A stretch of 64,000 nucleotides of DNA from Rhodophyticola sp. CCM32. Its GTDB lineage: Bacteria; Pseudomonadota; Alphaproteobacteria; Rhodobacterales; Rhodobacteraceae. The stretch is from contig NZ_CP038492.1 of the NCBI RefSeq assembly GCF_004751985.1, positions 2,480,001 through 2,544,000 of the forward strand. Direction: 5' to 3'. Below, piece after piece: positions 25,664 to 34,488 of this stretch. A model generated the notes under the pieces. The model did no database searches. It saw nothing but the letters and a program-made list of their open reading frames with translations, and was not told the origin of the DNA. The translations under genes were made by a program, and so were the position numbers. The stretch's first letter is position 1, and every line of letters begins with the position of its first letter.

Positions 25664-26596
25664 CTACATGTCCAAAACCAGACGCGCAGATTTCGCGCGA
25701 CTGACACAGATTTGCATAACCTTGCCGCTGGCCTTTTCAGCCTCGCTCAGCACGACATCGCGGTGATCCGGTTCGCCGGCCAACACATCGACCTGACAAA
25801 TGCCGCAATCGCCGCGCTGGCAATCATACAGAACGTCATGGCCCGCCGCCTCAAGCGCTTCGATAATGGTCTGATCCGCCGCAACGGTGACGACCTCATT
25901 GGATGAGGCGAGTTCCACCTCAAAGGCCGTCTCGCTGCCGACAGCGTCGGGCGTTGTGAACAGTTCGACATGAACATCATCGGCAGGAACGCCCGCGATC
26001 TCAGCCGCCGAGCGCATGGCGTCGATCATCCCCCTGGGGCCACAGATATAGAGCGCGTGCCCCTTCAAGGTCTCAGCCAGAGCAGCCAAATCGGCAGGCT
26101 TGGCATCATCGTAATAGCACGTCACGTTATCGCCAAAGGCGCCCTGAAGTTCGGCCCGATAGGCCATGATCGCAGCACTTCGCCCGGTGTAATGGAACGC
26201 GAAATCGCGGCCTTGTTCCTGCAGTTCCGTCGCCATTGAGATCAGCGGCGTGACACCGATACCGCCCGCGATCAAGGCAATCGGCTTGGGCGTATCCTGA
26301 AGCGCAAAACTGTTTTTCGGATCGGACAGGGCAATTTCCCCCCCGGCTTCCAACGCATGCATCGCCTTTGATCCGCCCGTGCCTTCAGGCTCGGCCTGTA
26401 CCGCAATATGCAGCCTGTCATCGGCGTGTTCGGGCCAGCGGATCAGGGAATATGACCGTGCGCCCAATGCGCCGAGGTCGACATCAACATGCGCGCCCGC
26501 CGACCATTGCGGCACAGGGCCTTGTATTGGCGCGCAGGCAAACGCAGTGATACGGCTCGTGACGGGTACTTTTTCAACGATACGATATGGGACCAT
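25664..26596 (-). CDS. VanB-type ferredoxin-reductase (PDR family)
   Basis: FMN- and [2Fe-2S]-containing NAD(P)H reductase, 310 residues, supplying electrons to the adjacent Rieske oxygenase. Domain order: flavin-binding beta barrel ('ARSYSLIRWP'), NAD domain ('AGGIGVTPLI'), C-terminal plant-type ferredoxin with 'YDCQRGDCGICQ' and a later cysteine. I prefer the ATG at 26596 over the one at 26608, because GGAGAAA of the first codons gives an ideal ribosome site for the second ATG. First gene of the minus-strand operon. Its start lies 20 bases from the palindrome at 26616-26631. Confidence 0.92.
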   Translation of the reverse strand: MVPYRIVEKVPVTSRITAFACAPIQGPVPQWSAGAHVDVDLGALGARSYSLIRWPEHADDRLHIAVQAEPEGTGGSKAMHALEAGGEIALSDPKNSFALQDTPKPIALIAGGIGVTPLISMATELQEQGRDFAFHYTGRSAAIMAYRAELQGAFGDNVTCYYDDAKPADLAALAETLKGHALYICGPRGMIDAMRSAAEIAGVPADDVHVELFTTPDAVGSETAFEVELASSNEVVTVAADQTIIEALEAAGHDVLYDCQRGDCGICQVDVLAGEPDHRDVVLSEAEKASGKVMQICVSRAKSARLVLDM

Positions 26597-26615
26597 TGAT
26601 TTCTCCATTTAAAAT

Positions 26616-26631
26616 ATATGAAATATCATAT
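26616..26631. promoter_or_regulatory. MarR-type operator candidate, site 1
   Basis: ATATGAAATATCATAT, a 16-bp near-palindrome (14 of 16 symmetric), lies in the 70-base gap between the reductase operon and the divergent MarR gene. It shares the pattern ATATG-N6-CATAT with the site at 30738-30757 and, in weaker form, with that at 31335-31350. Confidence 0.65.
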
Positions 26632-26666
26632 AAATCGTGTCAAGACATCTGTTGCGAGGATTTTAG

Positions 26667-27113
26667 ATGACCAAACCAGGGGACCGCTTTGTTGATGGCT
26701 ACCTGCTGTATCTGTTGGCGGCCGCCAGTGAGCAGGCGAGCGCGGACTTTCACGCGCAGGTGCGCGCGACAGGGCTACGGGTGCCGGAATGGCGCGTGCT
26801 GGCCTGTCTGATCGACAGTGACCCGATGATGGTGACGGAACTGGCCGGTCTGTCGCTGCTGGAACAATCGCGCATGACCAAGACCATCGACCAGATGGAT
26901 ACGCGCGGATTGGTATCCCGCATCTCGGATGCCGCGGACCGCCGCCGTGTGCGCGTGACCCTGACAGATGCAGGCAAGGCATTGGCCGAAGATCTTGTTG
27001 CAAAAGCGAACGCCCAGGAAGCCAGGCTGCTGGCCAGCCTGGCTGACACCGATGCGGCCCGGATCAAGCCGGTGTTGCAGGCCTTGCTGGAGGCGTTGCA
27101 GCCGGGGGCGTAA
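26667..27113 (+). CDS. MarR-family transcriptional regulator (first of two)
   Basis: Winged-helix repressor of 148 residues with the core 'VTELAGLSLLEQSRMTKTIDQ' and the wing 'SRISDAADRRRVRVTLTDAG', both typical of MarR. It is divergent from the reductase/dioxygenase operon and has the palindrome 26616-26631 directly upstream, so autoregulation plus control of that operon is likely. MarR proteins in known auxin and aromatic-acid loci respond to the substrate. Its 3' end overlaps the convergent iorB gene by 50 bases, which is unusual. Confidence 0.92.
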   Translation: MTKPGDRFVDGYLLYLLAAASEQASADFHAQVRATGLRVPEWRVLACLIDSDPMMVTELAGLSLLEQSRMTKTIDQMDTRGLVSRISDAADRRRVRVTLTDAGKALAEDLVAKANAQEARLLASLADTDAARIKPVLQALLEALQPGA

Positions 27114-28572
27114 AACTGCGCACTGTGTCCAGTGCGCCCGCCAGTTGGTCGCCTGTCGTATCGGCCAATGCGGCTTCTCGGATGCGGCGGAGCCAATCTG
27201 CAGCATCCGTGCGCGCAAGGACCAAATCCAGCCCTTCCATGACCTGATCAAACCGCGACAGCCCGCGTGCATGGGTATCGGAATAGCCTTTGATCAGCCG
27301 TTGACAGCTCAGGATTTCGGCGGCCAGTTCCGGCCTCTCCGGGAGACAGCCTTGCGCCCGACGGGTCAGCGCATCCAGATGCGCCATTTCGGTTTCATGG
27401 CGCAACAGAAGCCGCCGGAATGGTCGCAGACCGGCGACGCACCACAGCGTTGTAAAGCCAATGACCCCATCGGTGCGGACCCGTCGCCCCTTGCGAAACA
27501 GCAACCCAAGCCCGCGCATCGCCCAGGGCCGCGCCACGATTGCCGCCCCCAGCCTGCGGGGCAGTGTGGCGCAGACTTCCTCCGCCCGGGGGTGAAAATA
27601 CTCGGTCACGCGAACAAGGCTGCCATCGGGAATTTCCTGTTCATTGCGAAGCCGGTCTGTGCGGCTGCCGCGCGTCTTGAGGTCGGCCACGCGGGGCAGA
27701 TCATCATAACACATCGCATTGGCGATATATTTCGCTGCCGCCCGATCCAGCGTCTCGGAATGCCCCAGAAACGCCCCGACCCGGTCCAGATAGTCGGCAC
27801 CATAGGCAAGGTCCTGATAATCAACCACCTTTTGCAATCCCGCCTGCAAAACAGCGCGCGCATCTGTGCACATCGCGCTGATACGGCCCGTCATCGCCTG
27901 CCACTCCGCCATTGCCGCATCGGGGCCGGTGATTGCAGGCACAGGCGCCTGGGGGTCCGGTGCGTTGGGCACATAGGCGACCGCCGCATCAAAGGCGCGC
28001 AGGCTTGCGGCCGCACCTTTTGCAGAGCCTTCCAGGATCGCGCGATACGCGTCAACGGCAAACGGCAGCGCACCCGAGCGCGCCAGACCGCCAAACAGGC
28101 TTGCCGAGATAAAGCTGCCTGCCTCCAACGCCAAGCGCTCCATGTCGAACGCCACGATGGCTTTTGCAAAGGCCTGCAATTCGCTTTCAACGGCAGATCC
28201 ATCACCACGCCCGTCGCCCGGCACCTGCTTTTCCGTCACGGCCAGGATGCGGTGGGTCGAGGTGACAAGCGTTGTCCGGTCCGGCGAGAGAAATCCACGT
28301 TGCGCGGCGCGTCCGGCCTCCATGATCTCGGCGGCGATCAGCACGTCGATATCACCCGGGGTGGGGGACAGGGCAAAAACCGGTTGCTGCGCGCCCTTCG
28401 GGGCCATTTCGATATAGTAAATCGTGGCCCCCGTGCGCTGCGCCACACCTGCCACCGATGTAACCTGCACGACATAGCCATTTGCTTCGGCCAGCGCCGC
28501 GACCCATCCCGACAGCACGCCGCCGCCTTGCCCGCCAACCGCAAGGATCGCGATTTTGAGGATGTCACTCAC
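27064..28572 (-). CDS. iorB: Indolepyruvate:ferredoxin oxidoreductase beta subunit (IorB) with DUF6537-like tail
   Basis: Subunit of a 2-oxoacid:ferredoxin oxidoreductase, 502 residues. The first about 190 residues are the IorB gamma-type domain ('ILAVGGQGGGVLSGW', 'QRTGATIYYIEM'); the rest resembles the C-terminal extension found in fused indolepyruvate oxidoreductases (DUF6537), with 'YDDLPRVADLKTRGSRTDRL'. Start GTG 28572 overlaps the iorA stop by four bases (GTGA); a longer in-frame extension lies within iorA. With IorA it would oxidatively decarboxylate an aryl-2-oxoacid to an aryl-CoA. Isatinate, itself an aryl-2-oxoacid, is a candidate substrate (inference). Confidence 0.88.
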   Translation of the reverse strand: MSDILKIAILAVGGQGGGVLSGWVAALAEANGYVVQVTSVAGVAQRTGATIYYIEMAPKGAQQPVFALSPTPGDIDVLIAAEIMEAGRAAQRGFLSPDRTTLVTSTHRILAVTEKQVPGDGRGDGSAVESELQAFAKAIVAFDMERLALEAGSFISASLFGGLARSGALPFAVDAYRAILEGSAKGAAASLRAFDAAVAYVPNAPDPQAPVPAITGPDAAMAEWQAMTGRISAMCTDARAVLQAGLQKVVDYQDLAYGADYLDRVGAFLGHSETLDRAAAKYIANAMCYDDLPRVADLKTRGSRTDRLRNEQEIPDGSLVRVTEYFHPRAEEVCATLPRRLGAAIVARPWAMRGLGLLFRKGRRVRTDGVIGFTTLWCVAGLRPFRRLLLRHETEMAHLDALTRRAQGCLPERPELAAEILSCQRLIKGYSDTHARGLSRFDQVMEGLDLVLARTDAADWLRRIREAALADTTGDQLAGALDTVRSFTPPAATPPARPATPA

Positions 28573-30721
28573 CGGGTTGCGCCAAAGGTGAGGCGCCTGG
28601 CCGCACGTCTGTTCTGCAACCACGTGCTGACACGGCCCCGAAACCGGCCCAGCCATTGATCGGCCCGGTTGGGGTTCTCGATCAGATCGGCCTGATAGAA
28701 TGAGGGGCAAAGCACAGCGGCATCCGCAACCTCGCCGCAGTTTCCGCAGCCCACGCAATTGGTATCAATCGCGGCCACCGGATCATCGCGCAGCGGATCA
28801 TCGAGCGTTTTCAGTGAAAGCGATGGACAGCCCGACAGGCGGATACAGGCGTGATCGCCGGTGCACACATCCTCATCCACACCAAACCGCGTGCGCAGCA
28901 TCCGTTTGCCATCCGCCACCGCCTTGCGCCGCGCAGGTTTCTCGCGCCGCTGGCGGTTCAGCATACATTCAGATGAGGCAATGATGACTTTGGGCCCGGT
29001 CTCAGGGGTGGTCAGCGCCTCTGTCAGGGTGCGTTGCATCTGCCCCACGTCATAGGTGCGATCAAGCTGGCGCACCCATTTCACACCCATGCCCTCGACC
29101 GCTTTCCTGATCGGGTGTTTGGTGGATTTTGTCGCGTTTTTGGCCCGTGAGGATAGAATATCCTGTCCGCCCGTCGCGGCGGAATAGTAGTTGTCGACGA
29201 TCACAATCACACCGTCATGTTCGTTGAACACCGCATTGCCGACCGATGACGCCAGCCCGTTATGCCAGAACCCGCCATCCCCGAGAAACGAGATCGACCG
29301 CCGCTTGGCGTCTTTATCCGACAGGGCCGCAGCGGAGGCCGGGCCAAGGCCATAGCCCATTGTCGTGGCCCCGATGTCAAAAGGCGCGTTGATCGAGAAC
29401 AGATGGCAGCCGATATCGGAGGCGATATGATGCGGCCCAAGCTCCTGTTCCACCAGTTTCGTGGCGGCAAAGATTGGCCGTTCCGGGCAGCCAATGCAAA
29501 AGCTGGGTGGCCGGGCCGGGACGTTCGCGGCCAGAACATCCGATGTCAGAACGGGCGGCAGATTGGACGCACGATCCCTGTCATTCAGCAGCGCCGGGGC
29601 GTGAACGCTTAGAAACGCGCCAATTGCGTCGCGCATGATCGGTCCGGTCAGCTCACCCGCTTCGGGGAACGGGTCTTTGCCCGCGATTTGGGTGGTGGCG
29701 CCCGCCTTGTGCAGGATCGCGCGGATTTCCTGTTCGATGTAATCGGGGTGACCTTCCTCGACGATCAGAACTGCGTCTTTGCCATTGCAGAACGCCGTCA
29801 GCTCATCATCGACCAGTGGATAGGTCACGTTCAGAACATGCAGCGGAATGTCGGTTTTGCCGTAATCATCCGCCAGCCCAAGCGCCGACAGGGCCCGGAT
29901 CACGGCATTATACATCCCCCCTGTATCACAAGCCCAACGGAGCCCTGTTCAGGCCCGAAACTCTCGTTCAGGCCATTGTCACGGATGAAATTGATCGCAG
30001 CGGGGCGCCGTTTGGTGACCTTTTCCTGTTCATGCAGGAAGGAGGCCGGCGGCAACACGATCCGGTCGAGATCACGGCGCGGGTTTTCCAGCGCGTCTTT
30101 CACGGTCAGGGCCGGGCGCAGGTTGTTGCGCGTCTTGAACTGGCCGGTCATATGGCAGGATCTGATCCGCACCTGCAGCATCACAGGGGTGTTCGAAGCT
30201 TCGGACAAAGCAAAACCGTCGCCAACTGATTTCACAATGGCTGGCAGGTTCGGGCGGGGATCCAGAAGCCAGATCTGGCTTTTCATCGCAAACGCGTGGC
30301 TGCGTTCCTGCATGATGGAGGAGCCTTCGCCATAGTCTTCGCCCACAACCACCAGCGCCCCGCCGGTCACACCGCCGGATGCCAGATTGGCCAGCGCGTC
30401 CGACGCAACATTTGTGCCCACGGTTGATTTGAACGTCACCGCCCCACGGATCGGATAATGTACAGACGCGGCCAACATCGCAGCAGCGGATGCTTCTGAT
30501 GCGCTGGCCTCAAACTTAACGCCCAGTTCTGACAAAAGCCCCTGAGCGTCGGCCAGCACATCCATCAAGTGGCTGATCGGCGACCCCTGATAGCCGCCCA
30601 CATATCCAACGCCGTTTTCCAGAAGCGCCTTTGTGATCGCCAGAATGCCTTCCCCTTTGAAAGTGTCGCCCTCACCCTTGCGAAGATCTTCGACTTCGGC
30701 GGCAAAGGATCGTTCGGCCAT
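28569..30721 (-). pseudogene. iorA: Indolepyruvate:ferredoxin oxidoreductase alpha subunit (IorA), split by a frameshift
   Basis: Together about 715 residues, the full IorA length, but in two frames. The 5' part (30721-29900, 273 residues) holds the first pyruvate-oxidoreductase domain ('GGYQGSPISHLMDVL'). The 3' part (29915-28569, 448 residues) holds the TPP domain ('GDGGFWHNGLASSVGNAVF') and the ferredoxin cysteines (CTGDHACIRLSGC, CVGCGNC). The break is at a run of six C on the plus strand (29916-29921). One extra base, or a -1 slip on GGGGGG, restores ...VIQGG-MYNAV... exactly. It may be a sequencing error, a real mutation or a slippage site. iorB follows with a four-base overlap. Confidence 0.85.
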
Positions 30722-30737
30722 ATTTCAAGCTCTCAGT

Positions 30738-30757
30738 ATATATGTATTTGCATATAT
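30738..30757. promoter_or_regulatory. MarR-type operator candidate, site 2
   Basis: A 20-bp inverted repeat, ATATATG-TATTTG-CATATAT, lies 17 bases upstream of the iorA start and 36 bases downstream of the second MarR gene. Its core ATATG-N6-CATAT is the same as site 1 at 26616-26631. Confidence 0.65.
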
Positions 30758-30792
30758 AATTCAAGGAACGGGCTGGTGCTGTCAAGCCGGAA

Positions 30793-31281
30793 TCAGATCG
30801 GGTTCTGGCGGATATTGCTCATCATTCTGCGCAACAGTTCAATCAACAACGCGCGTTCCGCAGTGCTGAACCCGGTTAGCATATCCGCTTCCGCACCGCG
30901 CATGAGTGGAAACGCTTCTTCAAAACGGTCACGTCCCAGTTCCGTCAGCGAGGCAATACGTGCCCGGCTGTCACTTTCGCTGACTTGCCGCAAGACCAGA
31001 CCCTCAGCTTCCATCTGATCCAATAACCTGCTGATCGACGATTGTTCGGAAATCGCAAAAACCGCCAGATTATTGATTGTTTGCGGCCCTTCTGCTGCAA
31101 GTGCCGCCAAGACGCGCAAGCGTGGTACGTTCAAGCCGTGCCCCCGAATCTCTTCATCCATGCGCGCGTTGTAGCGCCGCAGAATGCGGTTCATCAGATA
31201 GGGCGCAAACGATGAAAGCCCAAGCTCGGTGATGTCATCTGTCGATTGCGGCAGAGACGGAAGTTCAAGATCAGACGGCAT
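30793..31281 (-). CDS. MarR-family transcriptional regulator (second of two)
   Basis: Winged-helix regulator of 162 residues; core 'INNLAVFAISEQSSISRLLDQ' and wing 'QVSESDSRARIASLTELG'. The start at 31281 (MPSDLELPSLP) is preferred over a long upstream extension that has no family similarity. It lies upstream of iorAB on the same strand and divergent from the TRAP importer, with operator-like sites on both sides (30738-30757 and 31335-31350). It probably controls uptake and the 2-oxoacid oxidation step. Confidence 0.9.
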   Translation of the reverse strand: MPSDLELPSLPQSTDDITELGLSSFAPYLMNRILRRYNARMDEEIRGHGLNVPRLRVLAALAAEGPQTINNLAVFAISEQSSISRLLDQMEAEGLVLRQVSESDSRARIASLTELGRDRFEEAFPLMRGAEADMLTGFSTAERALLIELLRRMMSNIRQNPI

Positions 31282-31334
31282 TTTCAGGGCTTTCTGCAGG
31301 AGAGAGGTCGGATGGTATTTATTATAGACATAAA

Positions 31335-31350
31335 ACATGTATCTGCATAC
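31335..31350. promoter_or_regulatory. MarR-type operator candidate, site 3
   Basis: ACATGTATCTGCATAC differs from the core of site 2 (ATATGTATTTGCATAT) at only three positions, all C/T changes. It lies between the second MarR gene and the TRAP binding-protein gene, 68 bases before the latter. Confidence 0.55.
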
Positions 31351-31417
31351 AGTTTGTGACATGAGACATAATCGGGCTCTGCCCGGGCAAGACTGTAACC
31401 GATAGGGGGATACCACG

Positions 31418-32425
31418 ATGTTGAATATGAAAGGGCTCGCATTTGCGATCGCAACCAGCGCCGGACTGGCCGCTCCGGCCTTCGCGCAGGACCACAATCT
31501 GCGGATTTCAACATGGTTACCGCCAAGCCATGGCGTCAACACCGAAATTTTTGGTGGCCTGATTGAGATGATGGAAGAGGCGACCGATGGGGCCGTGACC
31601 GGTGAATTGGTTGCCGGGCTTGCGCCGCCCCCTGCTCAGATGGACCTTGTTCAGGATGGCGCTGCGGATATCGCGATCATCTTCCACGGCTATCAGCCGG
31701 GTCGCTTCGTCGGCACTCAGTTGATTGAATTGCCGGGCTATGAGGGCAATGCCGAAGCAGCCTCTGTCGCCTATTGGCGCGTCTTCGAAGAACATCTTGC
31801 GGCACTGGACGAGCATCGCGGTGTCAGGGTCATCGCGCTCAACACGCATGGCCCCGGCCAAATGCACCTGCGCGAACCAGTTGAATCGCTTGCGGATTTC
31901 GACGGCCTGAAAACCCGGATTGGCGGTGGCGTTGCGGGCAATGTCGGCGAACAGCTTGGCCTTGTCGGGATCAACGTGCCCGCACCACAGGTCTATGAAA
32001 CACTGGAGTCCGCTGCGGCTGACGCGGTTGCCATGAATGTGGGCGAGCGGATCGGCTTCCGGCTCAACGAAGTTGCCCCGGTTCTGTTCGAGATGCCCGG
32101 CGGGTTTTATCGGGGGTCTTTCGCGATCATCATGAGCCAGGAAACCTTTGAGGGTCTTCCGGCCGGGATTCAGGCCCAGCTTGACGCCGTCTTTGGCGAA
32201 GCCGCAAGCCGTATGGCCGGCGCTGCGTGGGATCTGTCGGACAGTCTGGCGTATGCCGATATGGGTGAAGGCACCATGACAATCATGGCCAGCGACGAAG
32301 ATCAGGCCGCCTTTGCCGTGATCACCGAGGCCGTGACGGCCGATGTTCTGGCAGAGCTTGAAGCGGCCGGGATCGACGCACAGGCCGCCTACCAGATGGT
32401 CATTGATGAAATGGCCGCCGACTGA
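31418..32425 (+). CDS. TRAP transporter substrate-binding protein (DctP type)
   Basis: Periplasmic receptor of a TRAP importer, 335 residues, with a Sec signal peptide (MLNMKGLAFAIATSAG, cleavage after AFA-Q). The TRAP-binding-protein segment 'VAMNVGERIGFRLNEVAP' and the conserved arginine region 'GLKTRIGGG' are visible. Its position beside the aromatic operon and the MarR gene suggests it captures the aromatic acid degraded there (inference). A strong hairpin at 32434-32459 follows the gene. Confidence 0.92.
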   Translation: MLNMKGLAFAIATSAGLAAPAFAQDHNLRISTWLPPSHGVNTEIFGGLIEMMEEATDGAVTGELVAGLAPPPAQMDLVQDGAADIAIIFHGYQPGRFVGTQLIELPGYEGNAEAASVAYWRVFEEHLAALDEHRGVRVIALNTHGPGQMHLREPVESLADFDGLKTRIGGGVAGNVGEQLGLVGINVPAPQVYETLESAAADAVAMNVGERIGFRLNEVAPVLFEMPGGFYRGSFAIIMSQETFEGLPAGIQAQLDAVFGEAASRMAGAAWDLSDSLAYADMGEGTMTIMASDEDQAAFAVITEAVTADVLAELEAAGIDAQAAYQMVIDEMAAD

Positions 32426-32433
32426 AGCCACGT

Positions 32434-32459
32434 CCCCCGCATGGTTCGCCATGCGGGGG
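32434..32459 (+). promoter_or_regulatory. Perfect 11-bp hairpin after TRAP binding-protein gene
   Basis: CCCCCGCATGG pairs perfectly with CCATGCGGGGG across a TTCG loop, between the binding-protein and small-permease genes. The stem is very stable with no T-run, so it probably protects the upstream mRNA and gives higher receptor than permease levels. Confidence 0.65.
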
Positions 32460-32478
32460 GCAACAGCAGTATTTGAAC

Positions 32479-32976
32479 ATGCGCCACATCCTCAAACTTC
32501 TGATTACATTGCCCGCCGCAGTCTCGGGCACCGCCCTGTTTGCGCTGATGGTCATGACGTTCTCGGACGTCATGCTGAGATCAATTTTCAACGCCCCCAT
32601 TCAGGCCGGTGCTGATCTGACACGGCTGCTGATGGCCGTCATCGTTTTTTCCGTATTGCCGTTAATGTCGTTTCGCGGCGTGCATATCAGCGTCGATCTG
32701 CTGGATCAAACCTTCAGGCGGTATTACCTTGCGCGGGTGCGCGACGTTGTCGTCAGCCTTCTGTGTGGTGTCATGTTGATCTGGCCTGCTCAACGGATCT
32801 GGGTGCTGGCCGAACGCAGCCGGTCTTATGGGGATGTGATGGAATATCTGAACGCGCCGGTGCATTATCTGATCTGGTTCATCTCGATCCTCACCGCCGC
32901 AACCGCCGCCGCCTTGATCGCGCGCGGCATCATCATCGCCGTCCGTCCCGAGCTTATGACGCGCCCCCATGGTTGA
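32479..32976 (+). CDS. TRAP transporter small permease (DctQ type)
   Basis: Four-helix membrane subunit, about 165 residues. The ATG at 32479 is taken as start; an in-frame TTG at 32473 is possible, and neither has a strong ribosome site. Hydrophobic segments alternate with the polar linker 'SFRGVHISVDLLDQTF', a DctQ hallmark. It overlaps the large permease gene by eight bases. It bridges receptor docking and the DctM channel. Confidence 0.88.
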   Translation: MRHILKLLITLPAAVSGTALFALMVMTFSDVMLRSIFNAPIQAGADLTRLLMAVIVFSVLPLMSFRGVHISVDLLDQTFRRYYLARVRDVVVSLLCGVMLIWPAQRIWVLAERSRSYGDVMEYLNAPVHYLIWFISILTAATAAALIARGIIIAVRPELMTRPHG

Positions 32977-34282
32977 AGGGTTCATTGGTTTCGGGGCTGT
33001 TCTTGGTCTGGTTTTGCTGCGCATCCCGATTGCTTTCGCGATGGGTCTTGTCGGCATGCTGGGCTTCATGTTCGAAACCAGCTTTCGCGCGTCTGTTTCG
33101 ATGGTCGCCCGGCTTATCATCGACACCAGCCAGAATTATGGTCTGTCGGTTGTGCCCCTGTTTATTCTCATGGGGCTGTTCGTGAACAAGGCGGGCATCA
33201 GCCGCGAGCTTTATGCCGCCTCCAACGCATTTCTGGGCCATCTGCGCGGCGGGCTGGCAATGGCAACAATCATGGCCTGCGGCGGCTTTGCCGCGATGTC
33301 GGGATCATCGCTGGCCACTGCGGCGACCATGTCCAAGGTTGCGATGCCTGAAATGCGTCGTTTCGGGTATTCCGACAAGCTCGCCACCGCTTCCATCGCC
33401 GCAGGCGGGACGCTTGGCATCCTGATCCCGCCCTCCGTGATCCTTGTCATCTACGGGCTGTTGACGGAAACATCTGTCGGCAAATTATTTGCCGCGGGCA
33501 TCATACCGGGTGTCCTTGGCATCGTGCTGTATCTCGCGGCCGTGAGGTTCACCGTCTGGCGTGACCCAAATGCAGGACCGGCGGGAGACAAAACCCCCTG
33601 GCCCGGCCGCGTCAAAGCCCTCAGCGAGGTCTGGGCCGTTTTGTTGTTGTTCTTTCTGGTGATCGGCGGGCTTTACGGCGTGTTCGATTTTCACCCGCTC
33701 AACATTGCCTTCTCGCCAACCGAAGCTGCCGGGATGGGGGCGATGGGCGCCTTTCTGATTGCGTTGGCCCGTGGGCGTCTGTCATTCGCCGACACCAAAG
33801 ACGTGCTGACGGAAACAGCAACCACAACGGCATCCCTGTTTGCCGTCTTGATCGGTGCCTGGGTGTTCTCGAATTTCGTCAATATCGCGGGCTTGCCGCA
33901 GGGGTTGCTTGCAATGGTCACCTCCTACGACCTGACGCCCTTTATGGTGATGGCGGCGATCCTTGGCATCTACATCGTTCTGGGGTGCGTCTTCGAAAGC
34001 CTGTCGATGCTGTTGCTTACCGTGCCGGTGTTCTTTCCGCTGGTGACACAGCTGGGCTTTGATCCGGTCTGGTTCGGGATTATTGTTGTGGTCGTTGTCG
34101 AAATCTCATTGATCACGCCGCCGGTCGGGCTGAACGTCTTTGTGCTCAAAGGTGTGGTGGGTGATGTCTCGACCGCGACGATTTTCAAAGGTGTCACGCC
34201 GTTCTGGATCATTGATATCATCCGTTTGCTGATCCTGCTTTTGCTGCCGGGTGTGGTCCTGTTCTTGCCGGGACAAATGTAG
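32969..34282 (+). CDS. TRAP transporter large permease (DctM type)
   Basis: Channel subunit of the TRAP importer, 437 residues, with about twelve membrane segments. Family marks: 'GIPxA'-type N-terminus here as 'RIPIAFAMGLVGMLGF', 'MSGSSLATAATMSKVAMPEM', and 'LITPPVGLNVFVLKGV'. It uses a sodium gradient in characterised relatives. Last gene of the receptor/small/large permease operon; the hairpin at 34359-34381 is its probable terminator. Confidence 0.93.
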   Translation: MVEGFIGFGAVLGLVLLRIPIAFAMGLVGMLGFMFETSFRASVSMVARLIIDTSQNYGLSVVPLFILMGLFVNKAGISRELYAASNAFLGHLRGGLAMATIMACGGFAAMSGSSLATAATMSKVAMPEMRRFGYSDKLATASIAAGGTLGILIPPSVILVIYGLLTETSVGKLFAAGIIPGVLGIVLYLAAVRFTVWRDPNAGPAGDKTPWPGRVKALSEVWAVLLLFFLVIGGLYGVFDFHPLNIAFSPTEAAGMGAMGAFLIALARGRLSFADTKDVLTETATTTASLFAVLIGAWVFSNFVNIAGLPQGLLAMVTSYDLTPFMVMAAILGIYIVLGCVFESLSMLLLTVPVFFPLVTQLGFDPVWFGIIVVVVVEISLITPPVGLNVFVLKGVVGDVSTATIFKGVTPFWIIDIIRLLILLLLPGVVLFLPGQM

Positions 34283-34358
34283 GGTCAGGCCCCCTTAAAC
34301 CCATGCCGTCAGTTTGGCAGATTTTTTCGCGTGATGAGGCGCAGGGCTGCCGGAATAG

Positions 34359-34381
34359 AGCAGAAATCGTTTATTTCTGCT
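34359..34381 (+). terminator. Probable bidirectional terminator hairpin
   Basis: AGCAGAAAT-CGTTT-ATTTCTGCT is a perfect nine-pair stem between the convergent TRAP operon and the sulfatase gene. A second small hairpin, AACAAC-AAAA-GTTGTT, lies at 34407-34422. The rest of the 206-base gap shows no gene. Confidence 0.5.
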
Positions 34382-34488
34382 TGGTTTGCCCATTTCATGC
34401 TCTTGAAACAACAAAAGTTGTTCCGTTATGGCCCACATCATAGAATGCAAATGCAAAGACGGCTCTGTCGGGCAGGCCATCCGCCATG

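Noticed and set aside
26968..28659. A 563-codon open frame on the plus strand
   Set aside because: Antisense to iorB with low-complexity composition. It starts inside the MarR gene in another frame.
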